NCBI GenBank assembly: GCA_937863225.1
Contig: CALMEI010000011.1
Location: 46,373 to 110,372 of the forward strand
From: an uncultured Polaromonas sp.
GTDB taxonomy: Bacteria; Pseudomonadota; Gammaproteobacteria; Burkholderiales; Burkholderiaceae_C
DNA: 64,000 bases
Reading direction: 5' to 3'
In this document: positions 38,492-47,160 of the stretch, piece after piece
Layout of the letters: each line of letters opens with the position of its first letter
Position numbering within the stretch: position 1 is the stretch's first letter
Program-made: the position numbers and the translations under genes
Notes under the pieces: model-generated
Databases searched by the model: none
What the model saw: only the letters and a program-made list of their open reading frames with translations
What the model was told of the DNA's origin: nothing

Positions 38492-39259
38492 ATGAGTTTT
38501 CTCGCACTCGACGTTGGTAATACACGTCTCAAATGGGCTCTGTATGACAGCGCCATTCCGGGTGCCAAGCTGCTCGCACACGGTGCTGAATTTTTAGAGA
38601 ATATCGACACTTTGGCCGAGGGTGCATGGCTTGAGTTACCAGCACCACAACATATTTTGGGATGCATTGTCGCAGGCGACCATATTCGCAGACGGGTGAC
38701 CTTGCAGTTAGAGTTGTGGGACCCCGCACCTCAGTGGGTGATCGCCAGCGCAGAAGAGGCGGGTGTGGTGAATGGCTACGATCATCCTACACGATTAGGT
38801 GCAGACCGCTGGGTGGCCATGATAGGTGCACGACATCGAATGTTGAGAGGTGGCAGCGACAAACCCATCATCGTGGTGATGGTTGGCACGGCAGTGACGG
38901 TTGAGGCTATTGATGCTGCTGGTAAATTTCTAGGTGGCATCATCATTCCTGGGCATGGCATCATGCTCAAAGCCTTAGAGTCTGGCACAGCGGGCTTGCA
39001 TGTGCCCACAGGGGAGGTGGTGAAATTTCCGACCAATACCAGTGACGCCTTGACCAGTGGGGGCACGTTTGCCATTGCAGGCGCAGTAGAGCGCATGATT
39101 CATCATCTGCGGCAACACACAGGCACCGACCCCGTTTGCTTTATGACCGGTGGCGCCGGTTGGAAAATGGCACCCAGTATGAGTGTGCCTTTTGAACTGG
39201 TAGACAGTTTGATTTTTGATGGTTTGTTGGAAATTGCAAAGTTGAGGTTCACAAACTGA
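38492..39259 (+). CDS. coaX: Type III pantothenate kinase
   Basis: 255 residues. ASKHA-fold motifs: [15 protein letters not shown] at the N-terminus (phosphate 1), [13 protein letters not shown], and [14 protein letters not shown] in the middle, then [20 protein letters not shown]. First step of CoA synthesis, not inhibited by CoA. In most Burkholderiales coaX follows birA; here birA is absent and a LysM gene is divergent. A DUF1566 gene follows after 15 bp. Confidence 0.94.
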   Translation: MSFLALDVGNTRLKWALYDSAIPGAKLLAHGAEFLENIDTLAEGAWLELPAPQHILGCIVAGDHIRRRVTLQLELWDPAPQWVIASAEEAGVVNGYDHPTRLGADRWVAMIGARHRMLRGGSDKPIIVVMVGTAVTVEAIDAAGKFLGGIIIPGHGIMLKALESGTAGLHVPTGEVVKFPTNTSDALTSGGTFAIAGAVERMIHHLRQHTGTDPVCFMTGGAGWKMAPSMSVPFELVDSLIFDGLLEIAKLRFTN

Positions 39260-39274
39260 ACGGATGCATTCAAA

Positions 39275-40159
39275 ATGGCTGAAAAAAGTAAGCATCTGCA
39301 AACGCAACCAGTGGATACCGCTACGAAGGACTATGTTGATTTGTGGGCGCTGGCGTTTGAGTACCGCTCCAGTTTAGAACGTCTATTGGGGCTCAACAAA
39401 GAGCTGAACACGTATTTAACCAGTAGCAGCGATGACAGCAGCGTGGACTTCAATGCCGCCATCGAAAAATTCAAACTCCCGCTTGAAGCTGCCAGTGCAT
39501 TTTTAGTCAGACTGGATGCTTTGTCTGATACGCATTTACCTCATCAGTTGGATTTACTGAAATACGGTCAACATTTGGTTTTAGAAATGAGAACCGACAC
39601 GGTTGCCTTGTTCATTGATAAATTTAACCAATTCGAACAAGACCTGTTGCCGCAGTTGTCGCAGGAAGCGTCAGCCCAGTTGATGGCCAGCGTTTTGGCA
39701 CAAGAAGCACAGTGGCGCCAGCGCGCATTGGACCAAGCGGGATACATCGATCATGGCGACGGCACCATCACTGATACACGTTACAAGCTGATGTGGATGA
39801 AGTGCGCGCAAGGACAAGAAGGGCCACTGTGTGAAGGCGCTGTGTTGACCTTCACTTGGGAAGGTGCAATGTCCATACCCCTTGCGTTGAATCAGCAGGG
39901 CGGATTTGCGGGCTACACCGATTGGCGTGTACCGACAGCCAGTGAACTCGAAAGTCTGTTGCAAAACGATGCCGAACAGATCATCTGTAAAGCGGCTTTT
40001 CCGAATGCACCAGAGATTATTTTTTGGTCATCCACCACCATAGAAGGTGTGAACAGCAGCGGCGCCAAAGATGCATGGAACGTTTACTTTGGTACGGGCA
40101 GCAGAGGCTTGAACGATCACAATAATTTGTTTGCCGTGCGATTGGTGCGCAATGTGTAG
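39275..40159 (+). CDS. DUF1566 (Lcl C-terminal-like) domain protein
   Basis: 294 residues, no signal peptide. Residues 1 to ~155 are helical and acidic with no recognised family. Residues ~160-294 carry GTITDTRYKLMWMKCAQGQE, TDWRVPTASELESLL, IFWSSTTIEG and FAVRLVRNV, which are the signatures of DUF1566, a C-type-lectin-like fold often found in surface or phage-related proteins. Function unknown. Its position directly behind coaX suggests cotranscription but gives no clue to role. Confidence 0.78.
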   Translation: MAEKSKHLQTQPVDTATKDYVDLWALAFEYRSSLERLLGLNKELNTYLTSSSDDSSVDFNAAIEKFKLPLEAASAFLVRLDALSDTHLPHQLDLLKYGQHLVLEMRTDTVALFIDKFNQFEQDLLPQLSQEASAQLMASVLAQEAQWRQRALDQAGYIDHGDGTITDTRYKLMWMKCAQGQEGPLCEGAVLTFTWEGAMSIPLALNQQGGFAGYTDWRVPTASELESLLQNDAEQIICKAAFPNAPEIIFWSSTTIEGVNSSGAKDAWNVYFGTGSRGLNDHNNLFAVRLVRNV

Positions 40160-40222
40160 CATGTGGCGCTGTAGGTGAAGTAAAAATTGAACTATGTTGG
40201 CGTGGTTTAATCACACTCTTCT

Positions 40223-42460
40223 ATGCAAAACACTCCCTTTATTTTGAGAAATGTTAAACGCCTAATTGCTATTATATTTATAGCATCTCAGGCAATAATG
40301 ACGCTGGCTACAGGCCAAAATCATTCAATATCAATGGCATCCGCAGGCACCTCGGTGGTCACCACCGAGCGGGTGCGGGCTGAACTCATGGCGCATGCAC
40401 CGCAAGGCGTGGCGGTCAGTGGCGACAAAATTGATGCCAACACGGTTTGGGTTGGATTGCAGTTGGCACACCAACCGCACTGGCACACTTACTGGAAAAA
40501 TTCGGGCGACTCTGGCGCACCCACGACCTTGGAGTGGACGCTACCCGTGGGTGTGATGGCGGGAGATATCGCATGGCCGACGCCGCAAAAAATTCGCATT
40601 TCCACCTTGGCCAATTATGGTTATGAGGGCACTGTATTGTTGGCAGTACCACTTATCATCACGCCTGACTTCAAGCCAGCTGGCTTGAACAAAGCGTTGA
40701 ACATTCAGCTCAAGGCGCAATGGTTGGCATGCAAACAAGAATGTGTACCTGAAGAGGGTGAGTTTGCATTGACCATTCCAGTTCAAAGCTCAACCGCCAT
40801 CAATGCAGCCGCTTTCAATGCCGTTAAATCCAAGTGGCCACAGCCATTGCCCAACACAGTCAGCAAGGTGGAAGTTCAATCCAAAAGTTTGCTACTCACG
40901 GTGACAGGCTTACCTGCCACTTTGCAAGGCAAATCATTAGAGGCGTTTCCAGAGGTTTCTGAACTGATAGAAACCGCGGCCACACCCACACAGTCTTGGC
41001 AAGGTAATGTTTGGACAGCAAACATACCCTTGTCTGCCTTGCGCAGCAACAGCCCTGCCTCAGTTGCGTGGGTGCTTAAAGTGGGCGATCAATCTTGGCA
41101 CACGGTGGCCAGTGTCACTGGTGGCGAAGCAGCTTGGCCCAAAGTAGCAACCACATCCGTATCACCCGCATTGACAGCGGCACTTGAGAGCAACAAATCT
41201 GCAGCAAATGCTGTGGCAACAACGAGCACCGCAGGTTCTGACGTGGGCATGTGGGCATCGATTGTGGGCGCGTTTTTGGGCGGTTTGATATTGAACTTGA
41301 TGCCCTGCGTTTTCCCTGTTTTGGCGATCAAGGTGGTGAGCTTTTCACAGCACAGTTCACACAGTGAAGTGCGTTTGCACCGTCAAAGTGGCATCGCCTA
41401 TTTGGTGGGTGTGGTCTTGTCATTTGTGCTGCTGGGTGGCTTGATGCTGGCTTTGCGCGCTGCGGGCGAGCAACTGGGTTGGGGCTTTCAGTTGCAAAGC
41501 CCAGCCGTGGTGGCGGCATTAGCGGTGTTGTTCACTGTCATCGGTTTGAACTTGGCGGGTTTGTTTGAATTTGGCAGTGTTCTGCCATCCAACATCGCAT
41601 CTGCACGTGCCAAGCACCCTATGGTGGATTCGTTTTTATCGGGCATATTGGCCGTCGCGGTGGCATCGCCTTGCACAGCGCCGTTCATGGGTGCGTCTTT
41701 GGGTTTTGCATTGGGTTTACCTGCTTTGCAAGCCTTGCTGATTTTTGCGGCCATTGGTGTGGGCATGGCCTTACCCTTTGTGCTGGCGAGCTTTATACCA
41801 GCCGTGGCACGTGCTTTGCCGCGACCTGGTGCTTGGATGGACACCTTTAAAAAGTTCATGGCTTATCCCATGTTTGCCACGGTGGTGTGGTTGGTCTGGG
41901 TATTGGGACAGCAAAGCGGTATTGATGGCGCGGGTGCTTTGTTGTTGATATTGTTGGCGCTGTCGATGTTGTTGTGGACAGTCACACTGCAAGGCAGCGC
42001 TCGTCTATGGTTGGGTTTATTTTCTTTGCTGGCATTGGTTTATTCATTCATCTCATTTGGACCTCAAATCACCAAGATGGCAGAGCCTGTTGTGACTACA
42101 GCTGGTGGCACCAACACTGCAGAACGCTGGCAAGCATGGGCACCCGGTCGCGTTGACCAACTGTTGGCCGAGGGCAAACCGGTGTTCGTCGATTTCACCG
42201 CCGCTTGGTGCGTGACCTGCCAATACAACAAAAAAACCACGCTGGCCAACGCAGAATTGTTAGCCAATTTTGATGCCAAAAAAGTAACCATGTTGCGTGC
42301 CGACTGGACACGACGCGACCCGGCTATCACCGCCGCACTGGCCAAACTTGGGCGCAATGGCGTGCCAGTTTATGTCTTCTATGCCCAAGGTAAAGCACCC
42401 GTAGTGTTGTCTGAAGTGATCACGGTGGATGATGTGAACAAAGCATTGGCTTCACTCTGA
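40223..42460 (+). CDS. Thiol:disulfide interchange protein, DsbD/ScsB type
   Basis: 745 residues. Domains: signal region (1 to ~35), periplasmic N-terminal domain with a reactive pair in WLACKQECVPE, membrane domain of about eight helices with redox Cys in NLMPCVFPVLAIKV and ASPCTAPFMGASLG, and a C-terminal thioredoxin domain with AAWCVTCQYNKK. It moves electrons from cytosolic thioredoxin to the periplasm. The large N-terminal domain resembles ScsB more than classical DsbD. The signal-peptide core (residues 15-31) is encoded by copy G of the 51-bp repeat. dsbC, a possible partner, is at 56133. Confidence 0.9.
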   Translation: MQNTPFILRNVKRLIAIIFIASQAIMTLATGQNHSISMASAGTSVVTTERVRAELMAHAPQGVAVSGDKIDANTVWVGLQLAHQPHWHTYWKNSGDSGAPTTLEWTLPVGVMAGDIAWPTPQKIRISTLANYGYEGTVLLAVPLIITPDFKPAGLNKALNIQLKAQWLACKQECVPEEGEFALTIPVQSSTAINAAAFNAVKSKWPQPLPNTVSKVEVQSKSLLLTVTGLPATLQGKSLEAFPEVSELIETAATPTQSWQGNVWTANIPLSALRSNSPASVAWVLKVGDQSWHTVASVTGGEAAWPKVATTSVSPALTAALESNKSAANAVATTSTAGSDVGMWASIVGAFLGGLILNLMPCVFPVLAIKVVSFSQHSSHSEVRLHRQSGIAYLVGVVLSFVLLGGLMLALRAAGEQLGWGFQLQSPAVVAALAVLFTVIGLNLAGLFEFGSVLPSNIASARAKHPMVDSFLSGILAVAVASPCTAPFMGASLGFALGLPALQALLIFAAIGVGMALPFVLASFIPAVARALPRPGAWMDTFKKFMAYPMFATVVWLVWVLGQQSGIDGAGALLLILLALSMLLWTVTLQGSARLWLGLFSLLALVYSFISFGPQITKMAEPVVTTAGGTNTAERWQAWAPGRVDQLLAEGKPVFVDFTAAWCVTCQYNKKTTLANAELLANFDAKKVTMLRADWTRRDPAITAALAKLGRNGVPVYVFYAQGKAPVVLSEVITVDDVNKALASL
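40265..40315 (-). repeat. 51-bp dispersed repeat, copy G, inside the DsbD-like gene
   Basis: Minus-orientation copy embedded in frame at codons 15-31 of the DsbD/ScsB-type gene. It encodes IAIIFIASQAIMTLATG, the hydrophobic core and apparent cleavage region of the signal peptide. Same length and same codon phase as copy F. Confidence 0.75.
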
Positions 42461-42583
42461 ACATAACGATGATCTGCTTCTGTACCTTTTGGTCTATACC
42501 TTAATGTACATGGTGTTTTTGTGAACAAAGGCATAAAATTTTTTCGTGTTCCTCTATTGATTTGAAATATTAAGGAGACAGAC

Positions 42584-43375
42584 ATGATCTATATTGGCCG
42601 AACTTATTGCATCTACCAGCATATCAAACGCATCAGCTTGGGCGTCGTGACGCTGGTTTTATCCATATTTCTAATGGCTTGCAGTGGCAGCGGTTCCGAC
42701 ACTGCAACATCTGTGGCGGCCGGCGAATTCAGTGCCATGGGCGTGAAAGGTACAGTCAACGGCGATAAAGTGAGCATTGATTTAAGTGGATTAGGTAATT
42801 GCGCGACAACGATTGAAAATTTAGTCATCAGTGTCAATGCCAACGGTGCCACCATCAGCCCAGACCCCAATGTGGCTCGTGACTATAGCCAGCCAGTGCA
42901 ATTCACACTCTCATTGCCAGATGGAACGAAGCAGGTATATACGGTAACCGTTAAAGGCGCAGATTGTTTAACGCCAGCGGGTAAATATACAGGGGTTTGG
43001 ATCGGTAGCTGTGTTCCGAGTACGGGTGAAGCTATTGGGCCAACTGACCATACGATTGATAAATTTACCATATCGCCAACTTCAGCGACAACGTTCACGT
43101 TCGCGATCGACCAAGTCTTTTACACCAACTCATCATGCAGTGTTGTGAATTGGATTAGACCAACAATTTTGCACAATATTTCAATTCTGGGTACTAAAAC
43201 CATAGCGGGAGGAAAGTTGGTAGACAAAATCTTTTATTCAAGAGTCGAAGGCGGTTCGTTTGGCAATGCTATTTTTTACACTAACGGTGTATATCTGCAA
43301 ATCGGTGAAGACGTACCGTATGATCCTGAAGGGTATTCAGAAACTTTACAACCCAATCAATTTAACAAGCAGTAG
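42584..43375 (+). CDS. Putative lipoprotein with DUF5018-like domain
   Basis: 263 residues. A basic N-terminus and hydrophobic segment end in the lipobox FLMAC at Cys33, followed by SGSGSD, so it should be lipidated. Residues ~45-130 resemble Ig-like repeats of the DUF5018 type (ISVNANGATISPDPNVARDY ... QYTLSLPDG-like ... YTVTVKG). The remainder has paired Cys and aromatic residues and no family I recognise. Function unknown; envelope-located. Monocistronic, with a strong terminator. Confidence 0.7.
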   Translation: MIYIGRTYCIYQHIKRISLGVVTLVLSIFLMACSGSGSDTATSVAAGEFSAMGVKGTVNGDKVSIDLSGLGNCATTIENLVISVNANGATISPDPNVARDYSQPVQFTLSLPDGTKQVYTVTVKGADCLTPAGKYTGVWIGSCVPSTGEAIGPTDHTIDKFTISPTSATTFTFAIDQVFYTNSSCSVVNWIRPTILHNISILGTKTIAGGKLVDKIFYSRVEGGSFGNAIFYTNGVYLQIGEDVPYDPEGYSETLQPNQFNKQ

Positions 43376-43421
43376 AGAGCAAGTGCGTTGATAGACCAAC
43401 CGTAAGGTAGTTTCTCTTGTG

Positions 43422-43450
43422 GCCACTCATGTATTGAGTGGCTTTTTTTT
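43422..43450 (+). terminator. Rho-independent terminator after the lipoprotein gene
   Basis: GCCACTCA pairs perfectly with TGAGTGGC around TGTAT and is followed by eight T residues. Confidence 0.92.
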
Positions 43451-43486
43451 AAGTTCTTAAAAACAGGTAAAATATAGCTTAAATTA

Positions 43487-43537
43487 GCACCTATGCGGCG
43501 TATTTATTGCCTATAATGCTATCATATTTGTAGCAAT
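43487..43537 (+). repeat. 51-bp dispersed repeat, copy D
   Basis: Plus-strand copy in the gap before ychF. The right half TGCTAT ... GTAGCA is palindromic. The copy ends 36 bp before the ychF start, so it lies in or near its 5' region. Confidence 0.75.
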
Positions 43538-43573
43538 ATTCATTCATCCATTTTTTAAATTGAAAGCAGCAGC

Positions 43574-44659
43574 ATGAAATGCGGAATTGTGGGCTTGCCC
43601 AATGTTGGTAAATCGACCCTGTTTAACGCCTTGACCAAGGCCGGCATTGCTGCTGAAAACTACCCGTTCTGCACCATAGAGCCCAATGTGGGCGTGGTGG
43701 AAGTGCCGGATCCGCGTTTGCAGCAGTTGGCACAAATCATCACACCTGAGCGCATCGTGCCGGCGATTGTGGAGTTTGTTGATATAGCCGGTTTGGTTGC
43801 TGGTGCCAGCACGGGTGAGGGCTTGGGCAATAAGTTTTTAGAACACATACGCCAGACCGATGCCACCATCAATGTGGTGCGCTGTTTTGAAGACGACAAT
43901 GTGGTGCATGTGGCGGGCAAGGTCGACCCTATCAGCGACATCGAAGTGATTCAAACTGAGTTGTGTTTGGCCGATTTGGCGGCGGTTGAAAAAGCCATCC
44001 AGCGCTTGACCAAAATTGCACGCTCTGGCGACAAAGATGCTGCGAAACAAGTCACACTTTTGGAAAAATGCCAAAGCGCATTGAACGAAGCCAAACCCGT
44101 GCGCACCTTGGATTTCAGCAAAGATGAGCTCTTGATGTTGAAGCCCTTCTTTTTAATCACCGCCAAGCCAGCGATGTTTGTCGCCAATGTGGCCGAAGAC
44201 GGATTCAGCAACAACCCTATGCTGGACCGTTTGACTGCATTTGCCAACGCACAGAATGCGCCGGTGGTGGCCATCAGTGCCAAATTGGAATCTGAAATGG
44301 CAGAAATGAGCGATGAGGACCGCGATATGTTCTTGGCTGAGTTGGGTCAAGAAGAACCTGGCTTGGACCGTTTAATTCGTGCCGCTTACAAACTCTTGGG
44401 TTTACAAACGTACTTCACGGCTGGCGTTAAAGAGGTGCGTGCCTGGACCATCCACATTGGTGACACAGGCCCGCAAGCGGCGGGCGTGATTCACACCGAT
44501 TTTGAAAAAGGCTACATACGTGCCCAAACCATTGCGTTTGACGATTTCATTCATTTCAAAGGTGAACAAGGCGCCAAAGACGCTGGAAAAATGCGCGCCG
44601 AAGGCAAGGACTATGTCGTCAAAGATGGTGATGTGATGAATTTCTTGTTCAGCAGTTGA
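43574..44659 (+). CDS. ychF: Redox-regulated ribosome-binding ATPase YchF
   Basis: 361 residues, family length 363. G1 motif [18 protein letters not shown], then [19 protein letters not shown] and [21 protein letters not shown]-terminal TGS domain with [20 protein letters not shown]. An Obg-related P-loop ATPase that binds ribosomes and the stress response. The start follows AAAGCAGCAGC with no strong Shine-Dalgarno. Convergent with the ICMT-family gene, 9 bp apart. Confidence 0.96.
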   Translation: MKCGIVGLPNVGKSTLFNALTKAGIAAENYPFCTIEPNVGVVEVPDPRLQQLAQIITPERIVPAIVEFVDIAGLVAGASTGEGLGNKFLEHIRQTDATINVVRCFEDDNVVHVAGKVDPISDIEVIQTELCLADLAAVEKAIQRLTKIARSGDKDAAKQVTLLEKCQSALNEAKPVRTLDFSKDELLMLKPFFLITAKPAMFVANVAEDGFSNNPMLDRLTAFANAQNAPVVAISAKLESEMAEMSDEDRDMFLAELGQEEPGLDRLIRAAYKLLGLQTYFTAGVKEVRAWTIHIGDTGPQAAGVIHTDFEKGYIRAQTIAFDDFIHFKGEQGAKDAGKMRAEGKDYVVKDGDVMNFLFSS

Positions 44660-44668
44660 TTCTCAAGT

Positions 44669-45229
44669 TTAGATAACAAAGGGGACAAAGCGCTTGCTGA
44701 CTTTCATGTAGTTGGCATAAGCGCCACCAAAGTAAGCAAGGCATTCAAGCTCATCACGTTTGGCTGTGAACCATAGGGCAACACTGGCGACGATGACCAG
44801 TATCGTGCTCAATACGCCGATGTCTTTCAAATAAGCTCCCCAAGCCAAAAAAATCAGCGCTGCATACATGGGGTGTCTGATGAGGGCATAGATGTTCTTT
44901 GTGACCAATCGCTCGGTCTTTTCAAACGCAAATAACGAGTTGTCTTGCCGCTGATGGCCAACTTGACCAAATGTTTTAAGTGCACGAAAACCCATCACGG
45001 CCAGCAGCGCGGAGGCAAAAAGAAGAGTCCATGATAGCAATTGCAATGGTGAAAACATATGCGCATGCCAAACTGGTGCCTGAAGCACCAGCAGCGCAAG
45101 TATAGTTTCCCACGCAAAAAAGCGTGTGAATCCGTGTGCCTCTATATTTTGCAAGGGTTTGCGCGACCAGTAAACCAACACGACAGAAAGCAAAATAAAT
45201 GCGATGACTTGAATGGCAGGTACTGGCAT
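44669..45229 (-). CDS. Isoprenylcysteine carboxyl methyltransferase-family membrane protein
   Basis: 186 residues with five or so membrane segments. ALIRHPMYAALIFLAWG is the RHP(M/L)Y motif shared by ICMT, NnrU and phospholipid methyltransferases, which use S-adenosylmethionine in the membrane; AKRDELECLAYFGGAYANYM is the second conserved part. 28 bp after the chain-length-factor-like gene and on the same strand, it is the last gene of the darA-to-ICMT unit. I infer that it methylates the lipid product; it could be an unrelated tail gene. Confidence 0.72.
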   Translation of the reverse strand: MPVPAIQVIAFILLSVVLVYWSRKPLQNIEAHGFTRFFAWETILALLVLQAPVWHAHMFSPLQLLSWTLLFASALLAVMGFRALKTFGQVGHQRQDNSLFAFEKTERLVTKNIYALIRHPMYAALIFLAWGAYLKDIGVLSTILVIVASVALWFTAKRDELECLAYFGGAYANYMKVSKRFVPFVI

Positions 45230-45257
45230 GCGAAATGGATGTCGATTTGAACGGAAT

Positions 45258-45773
45258 TTATTTTAGCAAGCACCATTGACTGCGTGGCACAGGTTTTATG
45301 TCAACCATACCAAACAACAAACCAAACCAAGGGCGTTGCATTTGTTCTGCCTGCAAGCGCAACACCTGTGCCTCGGCTTGCATTTGAGCCATCAATAAAG
45401 CGGCGCTTTCATGTGAAATAAACTTTGCATCACCCACCCATTTTAAATATTGACTCAGCGCCGCCAACATTTGACTGGGTTGGCTTTGCAAAAAATCAAA
45501 CGGCATGGGCAAACCATTTTCAGCGCAGGCTTGCCAAGCCAATGCGATGGCCTCTGTTGGGCCGTATTGACTGGCTACGCGCAATACCGCATGTGTTGGT
45601 AGCTGCTTTAATCCATGGTTGGCAAGACACTCCAGCGCACCAAACAATGCGACTTCTGCCCATACACCAACGCGTCTAGGTCGTTGCCCCAGATGCGAAG
45701 CCAATTGATCCCGCCAATTGTCAGGGACTGGTTTGGGTGCGCCTAAATGCATCGTAATCATTGGGGTATTCAT
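45258..45773 (-). CDS. Beta-ketoacyl synthase chain-length-factor-like protein (ketosynthase N-terminal-like)
   Basis: 171 residues from ATG 45773, which overlaps the upstream ketosynthase stop (ATGA). The frame is open to 45938 inside that gene, but those residues are not conserved. RRVGVWAEVALFGALECLAN and THAVLRVASQYGPTEAIALA resemble the N-terminal-like ketosynthase domain (PF13723 type) annotated as chain length factor in aryl-polyene and related clusters. It has no catalytic Cys and lacks a C-terminal thiolase half, so it is non-catalytic. It may shape the product cavity of the adjacent ketosynthase. Confidence 0.68.
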   Translation of the reverse strand: MNTPMITMHLGAPKPVPDNWRDQLASHLGQRPRRVGVWAEVALFGALECLANHGLKQLPTHAVLRVASQYGPTEAIALAWQACAENGLPMPFDFLQSQPSQMLAALSQYLKWVGDAKFISHESAALLMAQMQAEAQVLRLQAEQMQRPWFGLLFGMVDIKPVPRSQWCLLK

Positions 45774-46837
45774 GACGCAGCTTCTCTGTGCTTTTGCAAT
45801 ATGAGCACACTGTGGCCACCACCAAAGCCCAGGGTAACCAGCAAAACGGTGTTTATATTTTCGAATGGCAAAGGGTGCGCTTGTGACACAAGTTGAACGC
45901 CCAATGATGCGTCTAGAGCATAGTCCACCACGGGCCAAACATGTTGCTCAATGCAAGCCAATAATAAAGCGGTTTCTGCAGCCCCGGAAGCGCCCAAGGT
46001 ATGCCCCAAAGCCATTTTCAGCGATACGCAAGGAGGTAAATTTTCAAAAACCTGCTTCAGCGCTTGTACTTCCAATTCATCGTTTGTTGGGCTGCCGGCG
46101 GCCTGAAGTTTGATGAGGTCTATGTCAATCGTTTGTAATTTTGCAAGTTGTAGCGCCTGCTGACAAGCTAGAACCAAAGCGCTTGTTGTTGCGCCAGTAG
46201 GATTCTGTCCATCAACGATGTGGGTGCAAGACAATACGCGCCAAACATGCTTCTGTTTGCCACCTGCAACAGCATGACTGCTTTTTGATAAGTGCAATGA
46301 GGCGATGGCTTCGCCCAAAACAAGCCCTTGTCGATGTTGTCCTAAAGGCTCAGCTTGGTTTGGTGCCAACAGCTGCAATGCTTCAAACCCATAAAAGGTA
46401 TAGTCGTTATACAGATCGACACCCAAAACTATCGCATGATGTGACTGCTGTGTACCGAGTCGATGCATCGCCATACTGATCGCACTAAAAGAGGAGGTAC
46501 AAGCCGTATTGATCGCAAATGGCTTGTTAATTGTTGGGCTTGAACCAGTCAATGCATTGCCAAAAGCATATAAAGGCGAACCTAATTGATCAGGGGTTTT
46601 TATTTCATACATATCGTATGAAGAAGATGCAAGATAAAGTGTGGCGCTACGAACATCATGCCAAGCATCTTGCAGCAAGGGTTGAAATGGCATTCGATGA
46701 AAGGGTCGCTGTGCGTCATTCGGTAGCAAAAGCGTTGCAGGTTCTACGGCGCCCAACCTCAGAGTTTCAACTGCTTCGGAGATGTTTTTACCTAGGCAAG
46801 ATTGCAAAGAGTAATCTGTGATGTACACATCACTCAT
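45770..46837 (-). CDS. Beta-ketoacyl-ACP synthase (FabF-like) with Cys-Gln-His active site
   Basis: 355 residues, shorter than FabF (~410). Nucleophile Cys113 lies in FAINTACTSSFSA, and the second active-site His279 in MALGHTLGASGAAE. At the first His position, where FabF reads HGTxTxxND, this protein reads QAAGSPTND, so Gln245 replaces the His. It should still be acylated but may condense or decarboxylate poorly. Both ends overlap the flanking genes by 4 bp: the ACP gene upstream and the chain-length-factor-like gene downstream. Confidence 0.85.
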   Translation of the reverse strand: MSDVYITDYSLQSCLGKNISEAVETLRLGAVEPATLLLPNDAQRPFHRMPFQPLLQDAWHDVRSATLYLASSSYDMYEIKTPDQLGSPLYAFGNALTGSSPTINKPFAINTACTSSFSAISMAMHRLGTQQSHHAIVLGVDLYNDYTFYGFEALQLLAPNQAEPLGQHRQGLVLGEAIASLHLSKSSHAVAGGKQKHVWRVLSCTHIVDGQNPTGATTSALVLACQQALQLAKLQTIDIDLIKLQAAGSPTNDELEVQALKQVFENLPPCVSLKMALGHTLGASGAAETALLLACIEQHVWPVVDYALDASLGVQLVSQAHPLPFENINTVLLVTLGFGGGHSVLILQKHREAAS

Positions 46838-47151
46838 GGCTGAATGGTGGATGATTGAGCAGCAGACGATTTGTGCAGGATTTCGTGATGCAGATGTGCT
46901 GCTAAGTGCGCGATAGATTCTAAAGCTCTGCGTGTATCTTTGCTATCGGGCATGCGCACACCATACCGTTTTTGAATGGCCATTGAAATTTGCAGTGCGT
47001 CCAGCGAATCAAAATCAACCCGTGCTTGTGCGCCAAACAAGGGCTCATCATTTTGTAAGCCACCGTCAGGTTCAGATTTTTCAGCCGCATCCAAAACAAG
47101 CGTCTTCAGTTCGGCAACAAATTCTGCTGAAGGTAGAGTGTGTGATGGCAT
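46834..47151 (-). CDS. Acyl carrier protein (cluster-dedicated)
   Basis: 105 residues, acidic. The phosphopantetheine site is Ser49 in ARVDFDSLDALQISMAIQ, the DSL motif. The protein is longer than housekeeping AcpP (~78) through a C-terminal extension rich in Ser, Ala and Gln. It lies between the ABC permease (9 bp) and the ketosynthase (4-bp overlap), so it is a dedicated carrier for the chain made by this operon. Confidence 0.87.
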   Translation of the reverse strand: MPSHTLPSAEFVAELKTLVLDAAEKSEPDGGLQNDEPLFGAQARVDFDSLDALQISMAIQKRYGVRMPDSKDTRRALESIAHLAAHLHHEILHKSSAAQSSTIQP

Positions 47152-47160
47152 GCTATGGGT

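Noticed and set aside
45774..45938. Upstream extension of the chain-length-factor-like gene
   Set aside because: Would overlap 55 codons of the ketosynthase and is not homologous; the ATGA overlap at 45770-45773 is the natural start.
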